Shown here: piece by piece, positions 10,572-20,112 of the stretch
How the letters are laid out: every line of letters begins with the position of its first letter
Position numbering within the stretch: the stretch's first letter is position 1
Source of the DNA: Luteimonas rhizosphaerae
Lineage (GTDB): Bacteria > Pseudomonadota > Gammaproteobacteria > Xanthomonadales > Xanthomonadaceae
Direction: 5' to 3'
Assembly (NCBI RefSeq): GCF_002849595.1
Contig: NZ_NRQR01000026.1
Coordinates: 310,001 to 374,000 of the forward strand
DNA: 64,000 nucleotides
Position numbers and translations under genes: made by a program
The notes under the pieces: generated by a model
What the model was told of the DNA's origin: nothing
The model's input: the letters and a program-made list of their open reading frames with translations, nothing else
Database searches by the model: none

Positions 10572-12347
10572 TCAGCGCTTCATCGACGAGAAGAACTCGT
10601 CGTTGGACTTCGTCGTCTTCATCTTGTCGAGCAGGAATTCCATCGCGGCGATCTCGTCCATCGGGTGGAGGAGCTTGCGCAGGATCCAGATGCGCTGCAG
10701 CAGGTCCGGCTCGATGAGGTAATCCTCGCGGCGGGTGCCCGACTGGTTGACGTTGATCGCCGGGTAGACGCGCTTCTCGGTGATGCGACGGTCCAGGTGC
10801 ACTTCCGAGTTGCCGGTGCCCTTGAACTCTTCGTAGATCACCTTGTCCATCGCGCTGCCGGTGTCGACGAGGGCGGTGGCGATGATGGTCAGCGAACCGC
10901 CTTCCTCGACGTTGCGCGCGGCGCCGAAGAAGCGCTTCGGGCGGTGCATCGCGTTCGCGTCGACACCGCCGGTCAGGACCTTGCCCGAGCTCGGCACGAC
11001 GTTGTTGTAGGCGCGGGCGAGACGGGTGATCGAGTCGAGCAGGATGACGACATCCTTCTTGTGCTCGACCAGGCGCTTGGCGCGCTCGATCACCATTTCG
11101 GCCACCTGGACATGGCGCGCGGCCGGCTCGTCGAACGTCGAGGAAATGACTTCGCCGCGCACGGTGCGCTGCATTTCGGTCACTTCTTCCGGACGCTCGT
11201 CGATGAGCAGCACGATCATGTGCACGTCGGGATGGTTGTAGGTAATGGCGCTGGCGATCTGCTGCATCATCATCGTCTTGCCCGCCTTCGGCGGCGAAAC
11301 GATCAGGGCGCGCTGGCCCTTGCCCTGTGGGGCCATCAGATCGAGGATGCGGCCGGCGATGTCCTCGCTCGAGCCGTCGCCGCGCTCGAGCTTGAAGCGC
11401 TTGCGCGGGAACAGCGGGGTCAGGTTCTCGAACAGCACCTTGCCCTTGCTCGCTTCCAGCGGTTCGCCGTTGATCGTGTCGAGCACGCTCAGCGCGAAGT
11501 AGCGCTCGCCGTCCTTCGGCCAGCGGATGCGGCCCGACAGATGGTCGCCGGTGCGCAGGTTGAAGCGGCGGATCTGGCTGGGCGAGATGTAGACGTCGTC
11601 CGGGCCGGCGAGGTAGCTGGCCTCGGCTGCGCGCAGGAAGCCGTAGCCGTCGGGCAGGATCTCGAGCACGCCGTCGGCGACGACGCCTTCGCCGTAGCGG
11701 GTCAGCACCTTCAGGACCGCGAAGATCACGTCCTGCTTGCGGGCGCGGGCCACGCCTTCCTGGATGCTCAGCTGTTCGGCGACGTCGAGCAGCTTGTGCG
11801 CCGGCATCCGCTTGAGATCGCTGAGCGAATACTGCGGGAAGCCTTCGGGCACGTTCGGCGGCGGCAGGCGCGCGGCATGGTCGTTGCCGCCGTCCTGCGG
11901 CAGGCCGTCGTCGCGGCCGCCACGCGGGCGGTCCCGGCGGTTCTTGAAGCGGTCGCGACGGTTGCCGCGGTCCTGCTGGTCGTTCTGCTGGTTCTGCGGA
12001 TTGTTGCCCCCGCCACCATTGTTGTTGTTGTTGTTGTGCTGGCGGGGCGGGCGCTGTTCGCCGCCCTGGCGGCCGTCGGCCTGCCCGGCATCACCGGCGT
12101 TGCCGCCCTGGTTGCCGTGGTTCTGGTTGCCGTTGCCCTGCCCACCACCGCCCTGGGGCGGTTGCGACTGCGGCTGTGCCGGTGGCGCGGCGGGCGCGCC
12201 CGATTCCTGCGGCGGCAGCTGCAATTGCGACTGGGGGGTCTCGGTGGGGCCGTCGGTCTTGGCGGCCTTGGCCACGCGCGGCTTGCGAACGCGTTTCACG
12301 GCGGTGTCGCCGGACGGCGTGCCGGTGTCGGATGTGTTGTCGGACAA
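10572..12347 (-). CDS. rho: Transcription termination factor Rho with Asn/Gly-rich N-terminal extension
   Basis: A 591-residue Rho helicase that terminates transcription by translocating on RNA. The C-terminal ~417 residues are canonical: an N-terminal RNA-binding cold-shock-like domain (PDGYGFLR), Walker [13 protein letters not shown], Walker [11 protein letters not shown], and the end EFFSSMKR. The first ~174 residues are an extra basic and low-complexity region with Gln/Gly/Asn runs, including a six-Asn run, then an Arg/Asp-rich stretch. The start is taken as TTG at 12345-12347, with GAGGA upstream and a protein beginning (M)SDNTS as in relatives; no in-frame ATG lies nearby. Rho genes often have autoregulated leaders; none is resolved here. 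Confidence 0.95.
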   Translation of the reverse strand: MSDNTSDTGTPSGDTAVKRVRKPRVAKAAKTDGPTETPQSQLQLPPQESGAPAAPPAQPQSQPPQGGGGQGNGNQNHGNQGGNAGDAGQADGRQGGEQRPPRQHNNNNNNGGGGNNPQNQQNDQQDRGNRRDRFKNRRDRPRGGRDDGLPQDGGNDHAARLPPPNVPEGFPQYSLSDLKRMPAHKLLDVAEQLSIQEGVARARKQDVIFAVLKVLTRYGEGVVADGVLEILPDGYGFLRAAEASYLAGPDDVYISPSQIRRFNLRTGDHLSGRIRWPKDGERYFALSVLDTINGEPLEASKGKVLFENLTPLFPRKRFKLERGDGSSEDIAGRILDLMAPQGKGQRALIVSPPKAGKTMMMQQIASAITYNHPDVHMIVLLIDERPEEVTEMQRTVRGEVISSTFDEPAARHVQVAEMVIERAKRLVEHKKDVVILLDSITRLARAYNNVVPSSGKVLTGGVDANAMHRPKRFFGAARNVEEGGSLTIIATALVDTGSAMDKVIYEEFKGTGNSEVHLDRRITEKRVYPAINVNQSGTRREDYLIEPDLLQRIWILRKLLHPMDEIAAMEFLLDKMKTTKSNDEFFSSMKR

Positions 12348-12635
12348 GTGGAAAATCCTCGCTTGCTGCGAGCGCCCGGAGCCGGGCGGCGTGGAAAAGA
12401 GCGGAACTGGGGAGGTTCGCCAGATGGGTGCGGCGCGATGGACCCGCGCCGGATGGGCAAACCTAGCACCGGCGGTCACTGCCGGCAAGCGCCGGCGCGG
12501 CGCGATTAAGGCGGCGGTGCAGGGCGCCGTCACGATTCCACGCCGGGCGCCGCCGGGAAATCGATGCCTGCCGGACGTGTTCGCCCGACCTGCGAAAGCT
12601 GGACGGCCGCGGAAATCCCGGGCCGTCCGGTGGCG

Positions 12636-12962
12636 TCAGAGCGCCTTGTCGATCATCTGCGCGAGCTGGGCCTTGCCCACCGCGCCGATCTGCGTGGCCT
12701 GGACCTGACCGTCCTTGAATAGCAGCAGCATCGGGATCGAGCGCACGTGGTACTTCAATGCGATCGCCTGGTTCTGGTCGACATCGACCTTGACCACCTT
12801 GGCGCGGCCGGCGTAGTCGCCGGCCAGCTCGTCGAGGGCCGGGGCGATCATCTTGCAGGGGCCGCACCAGGGCGCCCAGAAATCCACCAGCACCGGCGCG
12901 GCGGACTGCAGCACGGTGGCGTCGAAATCGGAATCGGTGGCATGGATGACGCTGTCGGTCAC
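12636..12962 (-). CDS. trxA: Thioredoxin 1
   Basis: A 108-residue thioredoxin with the WCGPC redox site at residues 32-36, the cis-proline region RSIPMLLLF, and a C-terminal helix ending IDKAL. It reduces disulfides of ribonucleotide reductase and other cytosolic targets. The start is GTG at 12960-12962, with GGAG about six bases upstream; the length matches E. coli TrxA. It lies between rho (same strand, ~290 bases downstream) and rhlB (divergent), the same three-gene neighbourhood as in enterobacteria. Confidence 0.95.
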   Translation of the reverse strand: MTDSVIHATDSDFDATVLQSAAPVLVDFWAPWCGPCKMIAPALDELAGDYAGRAKVVKVDVDQNQAIALKYHVRSIPMLLLFKDGQVQATQIGAVGKAQLAQMIDKAL

Positions 12963-13160
12963 GGTGGTCTCCAGAAGTGGTCGGGCACGGCAACAGTCGC
13001 CGCGCCGGGATGAATGGTAAAATGGGGGATCGGCAGCCCGAATCAAGGCTGCGCATCTGCGGGACGGCCCACACGTCCTGCCCAAGGCAGTCTGCGATGC
13101 GGATGCCGCCCACGCAAGCCGCGACCGACGCGCCGCGATTTCCGGACAGAATGCCCACGC

Positions 13161-14948
13161 ATGAGTGACAAGCCCTTAACCGACATCACTTTTTCGACGT
13201 TCGACCTGCACCCGACGCTGCTCGCCGGCCTCGAGGATGCGGGCTTCACCCGCTGCACGCCGATCCAGGCGCTGACCCTGCCGCTGGCCCTCAACGGCCG
13301 CGACGTCGCGGGTCAGGCGCAGACCGGCACCGGCAAGACGCTGGCCTTCCTGGTCGCGGTCATCAACCGCCTCCTGTCGAAGCCGGCCCTGGCCGACCGC
13401 AAGCCCGAAGACCCGCGCGCGCTGATCCTGGCGCCGACCCGCGAGCTCGCGATCCAGATCCACAAGGACGCGGTCAAGTTCGGCAGCCAGCTGGGCCTGA
13501 AGTTCGCCCTGGTCTACGGCGGCGTCGACTACGACAAGCAGCGCCAGATCCTCACCGAGGGCGCGGACGTCATCATCGCCACTCCGGGCCGGCTGATCGA
13601 CTACGTCAAGCAGCACAAGGTCGTCAGCCTGCACGCCTGCGAGATGTGCGTGCTCGACGAGGCCGACCGCATGTTCGACCTCGGCTTCATCAAGGACATC
13701 CGCTTCCTGCTGCGCCGCATGCCGGTGCGCACCGAACGCCAGACGCTGCTGTTCTCGGCGACGCTGAGCCATCGCGTGCTGGAGCTCGCTTACGAGCACA
13801 TGAACGAGCCGGAGAAGCTGGTCGTCGAGAGCGAGTTCATCACCAACGCCAAGGTCCGGCAGGTGATGTACTTCCCCGCCGACGACGAGAAGATCCAGCT
13901 GCTGCTCGGCCTGCTGTCGCGCCGGGAAGGCGCGCGGACCATGGTCTTCGTCAACACCAAGGCCTTCGTCGAACGCGTCGCACGCGCGCTGGACAAGGCC
14001 GGCTACCGGGTCGGCGTGCTGTCGGGCGACGTGCCGCAGAAGAAACGCGAGAGCCTGCTGAAGAAGTTCCAGGCCGGCCAGCTGGAACTGCTGGTCGCCA
14101 CCGATGTCGCCGCGCGCGGCCTGCACATCGACGGCGTCAGCCACGTCTTCAACTACGACCTGCCATTCGATGCCGAGGACTACGTCCACCGCATCGGCCG
14201 TACCGCGCGCCTCGGCGCCGAGGGCGACGCGATCAGCTTCGCCTGCGAGCGCTACGCGCAGAGCCTGCCGGACATCGAGGCCTATATCGAGCAGAAGATC
14301 CCGGTCGAACCGGTGACCTCCGAACTGCTGACCGCGCTGCCGCGGGCGCCGCGTGCCGGTGGCGACGTGGCGGATGACGAGGACGGCGAGAGCATCGGCG
14401 AGATCTTCAAGGAAGTGCGCGAAGCCCGCGCGGCGGAAGACGCCAAGCGCGGCGGTGGCCGCGGGGGCCCCGGCGGGCGTTCCGGCCCGGGCGCCTCGCG
14501 TGGCCCGCGTGCGGCAGGCAGTGGTGAAGGTCGTGGCGAGCGCGGACCGCGCAAGCCGCGACGTGCGCCCGACGAGGCGGCTGCGTCGAGCGGCGCCGAT
14601 GACGCACCTGCAGCGCCCGTCGCTGCCGTGACGCCGCCGGTCATCGACGCGGCAGGTGCCGTCGCCGCGGCGACGCCGGACGAGTCGCGTCCGCCGCGCA
14701 AGCGTCGTCGTCGCCGCGGCGGCAAGAAGATCGAAGGGGCCGAAGACGCCGCGCCGTCGACCGGCGACGCCGTCACGGCCGATGTCGCCAAGCCGCGCGG
14801 CAATGGCGGCCCGGGCGGCAAGGGCCCGCGCGAGGTGCGTCCGACGCAGCGTCCGCCGTCGACGTCCCCGGCGGACAAGAGCCCGTCGCTGCTGAGCCGC
14901 ATCGGCCGCGGCCTGCGCCGGCTGGTGTCGAGCGACGACAAGCGCTGA
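13161..14948 (+). CDS. rhlB: ATP-dependent RNA helicase RhlB with long C-terminal tail
   Basis: A 595-residue DEAD-box helicase. Motif I AQTGTGKT lies at 53-60, the DEAD motif around 165-168, SAT near 200, and HRIGRTAR near 345. RhlB unwinds RNA for the degradosome in proteobacteria. Beyond residue ~410 is a ~185-residue tail rich in Gly, Arg, Ala and Pro with a [10 protein letters not shown] cluster. The tail is likely disordered and RNA-binding, and is much longer than the E. coli RhlB tail. A TAAAAT hexamer at 13018-13023 could be its -10. A strong terminator follows. Confidence 0.93.
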   Translation: MSDKPLTDITFSTFDLHPTLLAGLEDAGFTRCTPIQALTLPLALNGRDVAGQAQTGTGKTLAFLVAVINRLLSKPALADRKPEDPRALILAPTRELAIQIHKDAVKFGSQLGLKFALVYGGVDYDKQRQILTEGADVIIATPGRLIDYVKQHKVVSLHACEMCVLDEADRMFDLGFIKDIRFLLRRMPVRTERQTLLFSATLSHRVLELAYEHMNEPEKLVVESEFITNAKVRQVMYFPADDEKIQLLLGLLSRREGARTMVFVNTKAFVERVARALDKAGYRVGVLSGDVPQKKRESLLKKFQAGQLELLVATDVAARGLHIDGVSHVFNYDLPFDAEDYVHRIGRTARLGAEGDAISFACERYAQSLPDIEAYIEQKIPVEPVTSELLTALPRAPRAGGDVADDEDGESIGEIFKEVREARAAEDAKRGGGRGGPGGRSGPGASRGPRAAGSGEGRGERGPRKPRRAPDEAAASSGADDAPAAPVAAVTPPVIDAAGAVAAATPDESRPPRKRRRRRGGKKIEGAEDAAPSTGDAVTADVAKPRGNGGPGGKGPREVRPTQRPPSTSPADKSPSLLSRIGRGLRRLVSSDDKR

Positions 14949-14973
14949 CCGCAGGTCACGCGCGTTGCGAAAG

Positions 14974-14996
14974 GCCCCGCTCCGGCGGGGCTTTTT
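14974..14996 (+). terminator. Rho-independent terminator after rhlB
   Basis: Perfect 7-base stem GCCCCGC / GCGGGGC (14974-14980 and 14985-14991), loop TCCG, followed by five Ts. Confidence 0.9.
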
Positions 14997-15381
14997 CGTG
15001 GGCGGTGGGGGCGGCGCCACGGATGCATCTGCCGATGCGTCGACGGATTGCGTCGGGGCGATCGCCCGGACAGGTCGATGTCGAAGGTTGCCCCCGTCAC
15101 TCAGTGGCGGTCGCGACCCCCGCCACTCTTGCGCGGCTGCATCGAACCCGGGGCCGCAGGACGGCGGCATGCGTCGGGATCCCCGGCGTGACCGGGCGAG
15201 CGCTCACGGTCGGTGACGCCCCGCACCCGCGCCCGGCCGCTGACCATCGCCATCACAACGCGCGCGCTCTGCCGGTGCGCACGAAGGACCGGTCATCGCA
15301 CCGCGTCCATCGTCCCGGAACGGCGCACGACCCGGGCTTGCCATGACCTTGTCGCGCGCATTCCCTGCGATACTTGCGGGC
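14997..15381. other. Gene-free stretch between rhlB and ftsE
   Basis: About 385 bases with no convincing coding frame on either strand; frames that stay open are shadows of high GC. Apart from the -10-like hexamer next to ftsE, nothing recognisable was found. Confidence 0.5.
15369..15374 (+). promoter_or_regulatory. Candidate -10 hexamer (GATACT) of ftsE
   Basis: GATACT lies 7 bases before the ftsE ATG and there is no Shine-Dalgarno between them, so the transcript would be leaderless or nearly so. No strong -35 is evident. Confidence 0.35.
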
Positions 15382-16071
15382 ATGAGCGTCCTGCGATTCG
15401 ACAATGTCAGCAAGCAGTATCCGGGCGGCCATGTCGCGCTGTCGGAAGTGAGTTTCGACGTGGCGGCCGGCGAGATGCTGTTCGTCACCGGCCACTCCGG
15501 CGCGGGCAAGAGCACGCTGCTGAAACTGATCCATCTGGCCGAGCGGCCGAGCCGCGGCGCGGTGCTGTTCGGCGAGCGCAATCTGTTGAAGGTGCGGGGC
15601 CGGCGGGTGGCGATGCACCGGCGCGACGTCGGCGTGGTGTTCCAGGATCACCGCCTGCTCGCCGACCGCAGCGTGTTCGACAACATCGCGCTGCCGCTGA
15701 TCCTGCGCGGCATGCGCCGCAACGAGATCGGCAAGCGCGTGCGCAGCGTGCTCGAGCGGCTGGCGCTCGGCGCACGCGAACGCGCGCTGCCCACCCAGCT
15801 GTCGGCGGGCGAGCAGCAGCGCATCGGCATCGCCCGCGCGATCGTCGGCGAGCCGCGGCTGCTGGTCGCCGACGAACCCACCGGCAACCTCGACCCGACG
15901 CTGTCGGCCGAGATCATGGCGCTGTTCGCGGAGCTGCCCGAGCGCGGCACCAGCGTGCTGATCGCCAGCCACGACCTGGGCCTGGTCAAGCGGATGAAGC
16001 GCCGCACCCTGGTGCTGGACCACGGCACGCTGGCCGACGACATCGCCCCGGAGGACCTGGCCGATGCCTGA
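15382..16071 (+). CDS. ftsE: Cell division ATP-binding protein FtsE
   Basis: A 229-residue ABC ATPase. Walker A GHSGAGKST is at 37-45, the Q-loop at VFQDH, the signature LSAGEQQR near 139-146, and Walker B LLVADEP near 158. With FtsX it forms a divisome complex that activates septal peptidoglycan hydrolases. The ATG at 15382 gives the family start (MSVLRFDNVSKQY); an upstream in-frame ATG at 15343 would add 13 unlikely residues. The stop overlaps ftsX by eight bases. Confidence 0.95.
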   Translation: MSVLRFDNVSKQYPGGHVALSEVSFDVAAGEMLFVTGHSGAGKSTLLKLIHLAERPSRGAVLFGERNLLKVRGRRVAMHRRDVGVVFQDHRLLADRSVFDNIALPLILRGMRRNEIGKRVRSVLERLALGARERALPTQLSAGEQQRIGIARAIVGEPRLLVADEPTGNLDPTLSAEIMALFAELPERGTSVLIASHDLGLVKRMKRRTLVLDHGTLADDIAPEDLADA

Positions 16072-17014
16072 GCCGCTCCGCAACCAGCCCGCCGCGCGGG
16101 CGGCGTCGCCGGTCGGCACCTGGGTCGACCATCATGTCTACAGCTTCGTGGCCAGTCTCGGCCGGGTGTTCCGCAAGCCCTGGTCGACGGCGCTGACGGT
16201 CGGCGTCATGGCGGTCGCGCTGGCGTTGCCGCTCGGCCTGTGGCTGGTGCTGGCGAATGTCGCGCGGCTCGGCGGCAGCATCGACGAATCGCGTCAGATC
16301 AGCATCTTCCTGCAGCAGGACGTCGACGCCACCCGCGCCGGCGCATTGGCGGAGGAACTGCGCGGGCGCGGCGACGTCGGCGCCGTCGTCCACCGCACGC
16401 CCGACGACGGTCTGGCCGAGCTGCGCGAACGCGGCGAGTTCGGCGATGCGATCGAGGCGCTCGACGAGAACCCCCTGCCGCACGTGCTGATCCTGACCCC
16501 CGGTGGCGACGAGATGCTGCTGGCCGAATCGCTGCGCCGGCTGCCCGAGGCCGAGATCGTCCAGCACGACACGCAGTGGCGGCAGCGGCTCGACGGCTGG
16601 CTGCGCTTCGGCGGCCGCGTGGTCTGGGTGCTGGCTGCGCTGCTGGGGCTCGGCGCGCTGCTGGTCGTCGGCAATACGGTGCGGCTCGACATCCAGTCGC
16701 GGCGCGAGGAACTCGGTGTGCTGCAGCTGCTCGGCGCGACCGACGGCTTCATCCGTCGGCCGTTCCTGTATCTCGGTGCGTGGTACGGACTGGCGGCAGG
16801 CGCGGTCGCGCTGGTGTTGCTGGGCGGCGCCGGGCGCGCGCTGCAGGCACCGCTGGCGGAACTGGCGGCGAGCTATGGCGCGAGCTTCGTGCTGGAAGGC
16901 TTCGGCCCGCTCGCCGCGCTGCTGGTGCTGGCCGCGTCGACCACGCTGGGCTGGCTCGGCGCCGGCATCGTGACCGGGCATTTCCTGCGCCAGACGCGGC
17001 CCACCGAGACCTGA
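16064..17014 (+). CDS. ftsX: Cell division membrane protein FtsX
   Basis: A 316-residue FtsX-family permease. The cytosolic N-terminus is followed by TM1 (~43-66), a periplasmic extracellular domain (~67-175), and three further TM segments (~182-203, 230-255, 277-305). It is FtsE's membrane partner and transmits ATPase state to amidase activators in the periplasm. It overlaps ftsE and is followed after two bases by the response-regulator gene. Confidence 0.93.
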   Translation: MPEPLRNQPAARAASPVGTWVDHHVYSFVASLGRVFRKPWSTALTVGVMAVALALPLGLWLVLANVARLGGSIDESRQISIFLQQDVDATRAGALAEELRGRGDVGAVVHRTPDDGLAELRERGEFGDAIEALDENPLPHVLILTPGGDEMLLAESLRRLPEAEIVQHDTQWRQRLDGWLRFGGRVVWVLAALLGLGALLVVGNTVRLDIQSRREELGVLQLLGATDGFIRRPFLYLGAWYGLAAGAVALVLLGGAGRALQAPLAELAASYGASFVLEGFGPLAALLVLAASTTLGWLGAGIVTGHFLRQTRPTET

Positions 17015-17016
17015 CC

Positions 17017-17841
17017 GTGACCCTGCACGAGCTGCGCCACGTGACCGCCGACACACCGCGGATCATGGTCGTCGACGGGTCGAAACTCGTGCGCCGGCTG
17101 ATCGGCGACGTGCTGCGGCAGGCGCTCGACGCGGTCGACGTCGTCGAGTGTTCCGGCCTCGCCGAGGCCCGCGCCGCACTCGCCGCCGGGCCGGTCGACC
17201 TGGTCAGCACCGCGCTGGTGCTGCCCGACGGCGACGGCCTGCAGCTGGCGCGCGCGGTGCGCGAGGCCGCCGGGCAGCGCTACGTGCCGGTGATCGTGGT
17301 GTCGGGCGACGCCCAGGCGCACCTCGAGGCGCGCAGTTTCACCGAGGACATCACCGATCATTTCGACAAAGCCGAGGGCCACCGCGCGCTGGCCGAATTC
17401 ATCCGCGGCTACGTCCATCCGGCGGTGATCCCCGATGCGCACGTGCTCTATGTCGAGGACAGCCGCACCGTGGCGCTGGCGACCCGGCGCATGCTCGAGT
17501 CGCAGCAGATGCGCGTGACCCATGTGCTCAGCGCCGAGGACGCGATCGCCTATCTCGATGCCTACCGCGACACGCCGGCCGCGCCGGGCGCCGACCTGCT
17601 GCTGACCGACGTCTACCTGAAGGGCGAATTGAGCGGCCACGACCTGCTGCAGGCGGTCCGCCGCGATTTCGGCTACGGCAAGCGGCGCCTGCCGGTGCTG
17701 GTGATGACCGGCGACGGCAACCGCGACAACCAGATCGAACTGCTGCGCGAGGGCGCGAACGATCTGGTCGTCAAGCCCACCGAGGAGCGGCTGCTGGCGA
17801 CCAAGGCGCTGTTCCAGCTGCGCCTGGCGGCGATGCACTAG
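17017..17841 (+). CDS. Tandem receiver-domain response regulator, first receiver degenerate
   Basis: A 274-residue protein made of two CheY-like receiver domains (~14-130 and ~140-270) without an output domain. The second receiver is intact: acidic pair E147/D148, phosphoacceptor D198 in LLLTDVYL, T231, and K253 in VVKP. In the first receiver the phosphoacceptor position is Ala66 (DLVSTALVLP) and only one residue of the acidic pair remains (D20-G21), so it probably cannot be phosphorylated. The start is GTG 17017, two bases after ftsX; GTG 17041 is possible. The kinase partner is not in the window. Confidence 0.8.
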   Translation: MTLHELRHVTADTPRIMVVDGSKLVRRLIGDVLRQALDAVDVVECSGLAEARAALAAGPVDLVSTALVLPDGDGLQLARAVREAAGQRYVPVIVVSGDAQAHLEARSFTEDITDHFDKAEGHRALAEFIRGYVHPAVIPDAHVLYVEDSRTVALATRRMLESQQMRVTHVLSAEDAIAYLDAYRDTPAAPGADLLLTDVYLKGELSGHDLLQAVRRDFGYGKRRLPVLVMTGDGNRDNQIELLREGANDLVVKPTEERLLATKALFQLRLAAMH

Positions 17842-17931
17842 CGGCTGTCGCCTCGCTCGTCGCGGTGCAGGCCCGGCCGCGATCCGCCGACGCGCTAGGC
17901 TGTCGCCTCTCCTTCTTCTCTCCGTCCTTCG

Positions 17932-18639
17932 ATGTCCGATCGCATCAAGCTCGAGCCGTCCTGGAAAGCGCACGTCGGCGACTGGCTGCAGCGCGACGAC
18001 ATGCAGGCTCTGTCGGCGTTCCTGCGTGCGCGGCGCGCCGCCGGCGCGCGCATCCATCCGCCGCTGCCGCAGGTCTTCGCCGCGTTCGATGCCACGCCCT
18101 TCGACGACGTCCGCGTGGTGCTGCTCGGCCAGGATCCCTACCACGGCCCCGGCCAGGCGCATGGCCTGTCGTTCTCGGTGCGGCCCGACGTGCGCATTCC
18201 GCCGTCGCTCGACAACATGTTCAAGGAACTGCAGCGCGATGTCGGCCTGCCGCGTCCGGACCACGGCTATCTGATGCCGTGGGCGCAGCGCGGGGTGCTG
18301 CTGCTCAACGCGGTGCTGACCGTCGAGGAAGGCCAGGCCGGCGCACACCAGCGCAAGGGCTGGGAAGGCTTCACCGATCACGTCGTCGACGTGCTCAACC
18401 GCGAGCGCGAGGACCTGGTGTTCCTGCTGTGGGGCAGCTACGCGCAGGCCAAGGGCAAGGTCATCGACACGCAGCGGCATTGCGTGCTCAGGACCACGCA
18501 TCCGTCGCCGCTGTCGGCACATCGCGGGTTCCTCGGCTGCAGCCATTTCTCCAAGACCAATGCCTTCCTGCGCAAGCGCGGACTGCCGCAGATCGACTGG
18601 TCGCTGCCGCCGCGCGCATCGCTGGCGTCGGACGCCTGA
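17932..18639 (+). CDS. ung: Uracil-DNA glycosylase
   Basis: A 235-residue family 1 UDG that removes uracil from DNA in base excision repair. The catalytic GQDPYHGP motif is at 66-73 (Asp68), the uracil-binding LLLNAVLTV segment is in the middle, and HPSPLS with its His lies near residue 190. The length matches E. coli Ung (229). The stop overlaps the next start by one base (TGATG), so it probably shares a transcript with the HipA-like kinase gene. Confidence 0.95.
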   Translation: MSDRIKLEPSWKAHVGDWLQRDDMQALSAFLRARRAAGARIHPPLPQVFAAFDATPFDDVRVVLLGQDPYHGPGQAHGLSFSVRPDVRIPPSLDNMFKELQRDVGLPRPDHGYLMPWAQRGVLLLNAVLTVEEGQAGAHQRKGWEGFTDHVVDVLNREREDLVFLLWGSYAQAKGKVIDTQRHCVLRTTHPSPLSAHRGFLGCSHFSKTNAFLRKRGLPQIDWSLPPRASLASDA

Positions 18640-19412
18640 TGCGCACCGTCGACGCCACCCGTTACGTCACGCCGCTGCGCGAAGGCGGCTCGCTGCCGGC
18701 CGTCGTCGAGGCCGACGACGACGGCATGTACGTGATGAAGTTCCGCGGCGCGGGGCAGGGCGCCAAGGCGCTGGTCGCCGAGCTGATCGCCGGCGAGTTC
18801 GCCCGCCTGCTCGCTCTGCCGATTCCGGAACTGGTGCTGATGACGCTGGATCCGGGGCTTGCCGCGACCGAGCCCGATCCGGAGATCCAGCACCTGATCC
18901 GCGCCAGCGACGGCTGCAACGTCGGACTCGACTATCTGCCGGGCGCGCTGAACTTCGATCCCGCGGTGGATCCGCCGGATGCCGATCTCGCGTCGCGCAT
19001 CGTCTGGTTCGACGCCTTCGTCTGCAACGTCGACCGCACCGCGCGCAACACCAACCTGCTGGTCTGGCACCGCGCGCTGTGGCTGATCGACCACGGCGCG
19101 GCGCTGTATTTCCATCACGACTGGAGCCGTGCGCCGGCGATGGCCGCGACGCCGTTCGCGCGCATCGCCGATCACGTGCTGCTGCCCTTCGCCAGCCGCC
19201 TCGCCGAGGCCGATGCCGCGCTGGTGACGCGTATCACCGAAGCCGACATCCGCCGCATCGTCGACGTGGTGCCGGATCTGTGGCTCGACGATCCCGCCTT
19301 CGACGGCCCGGCGGCGAACCGCCAGGGCTATGTCGATTTCTTCTGTGCGCGGCTGCGGCAGCGCGCCGTCTTCGTCGAGGAGGCCCAGCGTGCACATGCC
19401 GGTCGTCTATGA
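18639..19412 (+). CDS. HipA-family kinase-like protein
   Basis: A 257-residue protein that looks like the short HipA_2 type of kinase rather than full HipA. Visible elements are a glycine-rich N-terminal region, VMKFRGAGQGAK with a candidate ATP-binding Lys, a catalytic-loop-like DRTARNTNLL near 129-139, and IDHG (DFG-like) near 151-154. No HipB-like antitoxin is adjacent. It is coupled to ung upstream and overlaps a DUF3037 gene downstream; this kinase/DUF3037 pairing recurs in bacteria, but its role is not established to my knowledge. Confidence 0.75.
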   Translation: MRTVDATRYVTPLREGGSLPAVVEADDDGMYVMKFRGAGQGAKALVAELIAGEFARLLALPIPELVLMTLDPGLAATEPDPEIQHLIRASDGCNVGLDYLPGALNFDPAVDPPDADLASRIVWFDAFVCNVDRTARNTNLLVWHRALWLIDHGAALYFHHDWSRAPAMAATPFARIADHVLLPFASRLAEADAALVTRITEADIRRIVDVVPDLWLDDPAFDGPAANRQGYVDFFCARLRQRAVFVEEAQRAHAGRL

Positions 19413-19794
19413 CTACGCGGTGATCCGCGCGGTGCCGCGGGTCGAGCGCGAGGAATTCGTCAACGTCGGCATCATCGTCTCGTGCCAGGCGCAACGGCTG
19501 CTGGTCGCCGACATCGCGCTGGATCCGGCGCGCGTGCGGGCGCTCGATCCCCACGTCGACATCGACACGCTGCGCCAGCATCTCGATGCGATCGTGCGGA
19601 TCTGCCGCGGCGACGCGGACGGCGGCCCGATCGCGGCGTTGCCGGCGCGGGCGAGGTTCCACTGGCTCACCGCGCGTCGCAGCGCGATGGTCCAGGTCTC
19701 GCCGGTGCATACCGGGCGCAGCCTGTCCTGTGACGGACTGCTCGCGCGCCTGATGACGCGGATGGTGTTGCCGCCGGCGGCACCGAAGCACTGA
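19390..19794 (+). CDS. DUF3037 family protein
   Basis: A 134-residue protein matching DUF3037 (early YDYAVIRAVPRVEREEFVNVGIIV). Its function is unknown. It overlaps the end of the HipA-like gene. GTG 19390 is preferred because a GAGGAGG lies six bases upstream; ATG 19396 is the alternative and differs by two residues. The overlap points to a functional pair with the kinase-like protein. Confidence 0.75.
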   Translation: MHMPVVYDYAVIRAVPRVEREEFVNVGIIVSCQAQRLLVADIALDPARVRALDPHVDIDTLRQHLDAIVRICRGDADGGPIAALPARARFHWLTARRSAMVQVSPVHTGRSLSCDGLLARLMTRMVLPPAAPKH

Positions 19795-20020
19795 TCGCGG
19801 CGGCGCCGGGAGACGGCTTGAATTCGTGAGCGGCGTTGCCGGGCAGCCCGAGCCGTGCGTCGTGCGGGCGCGTTCCTGCGAATGCGCGGTCGGGAACGGA
19901 TGCGTGGCGGATGACGTCGGCGCGCTCCCGCGCCACAGGCAATCGTACGGACGGGCGTCGTCGCGTTCGCCGCGGCCCCGGCCGGCTTCCGACCCGCGGG
20001 GACGCCAGACCGTCGCCCAT

Positions 20021-20049
20021 AAAAAAACCCGGCAGCGCGAGCTGCCGGG
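20021..20049 (-). terminator. Rho-independent terminator of the phasin gene
   Basis: Perfect 9-base stem CCCGGCAGC / GCTGCCGGG around a 4-base loop. On the minus strand it is followed by seven Ts. A second G-rich inverted repeat (about 20055-20085) lies between the phasin stop and this stem. The rest of 19795-20112 shows no gene. Confidence 0.9.
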
Positions 20050-20112
20050 CGTGTCATCCGGGAGGGGGAGGGACCCCCCGGATGTCGCGCATGCCCGAAG
20101 GCAGACGTTAGA

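Noticed and set aside
10665..12509. 614-codon plus-strand frame opposite rho
   Set aside because: Shadow of the rho gene; the Val/Leu runs mirror the Asn codons of the Rho extension.
13018..13023. TAAAAT as a firm rhlB promoter
   Set aside because: No -35 at suitable spacing was evident and the leader would be ~130 bases. Kept only as a remark under rhlB.
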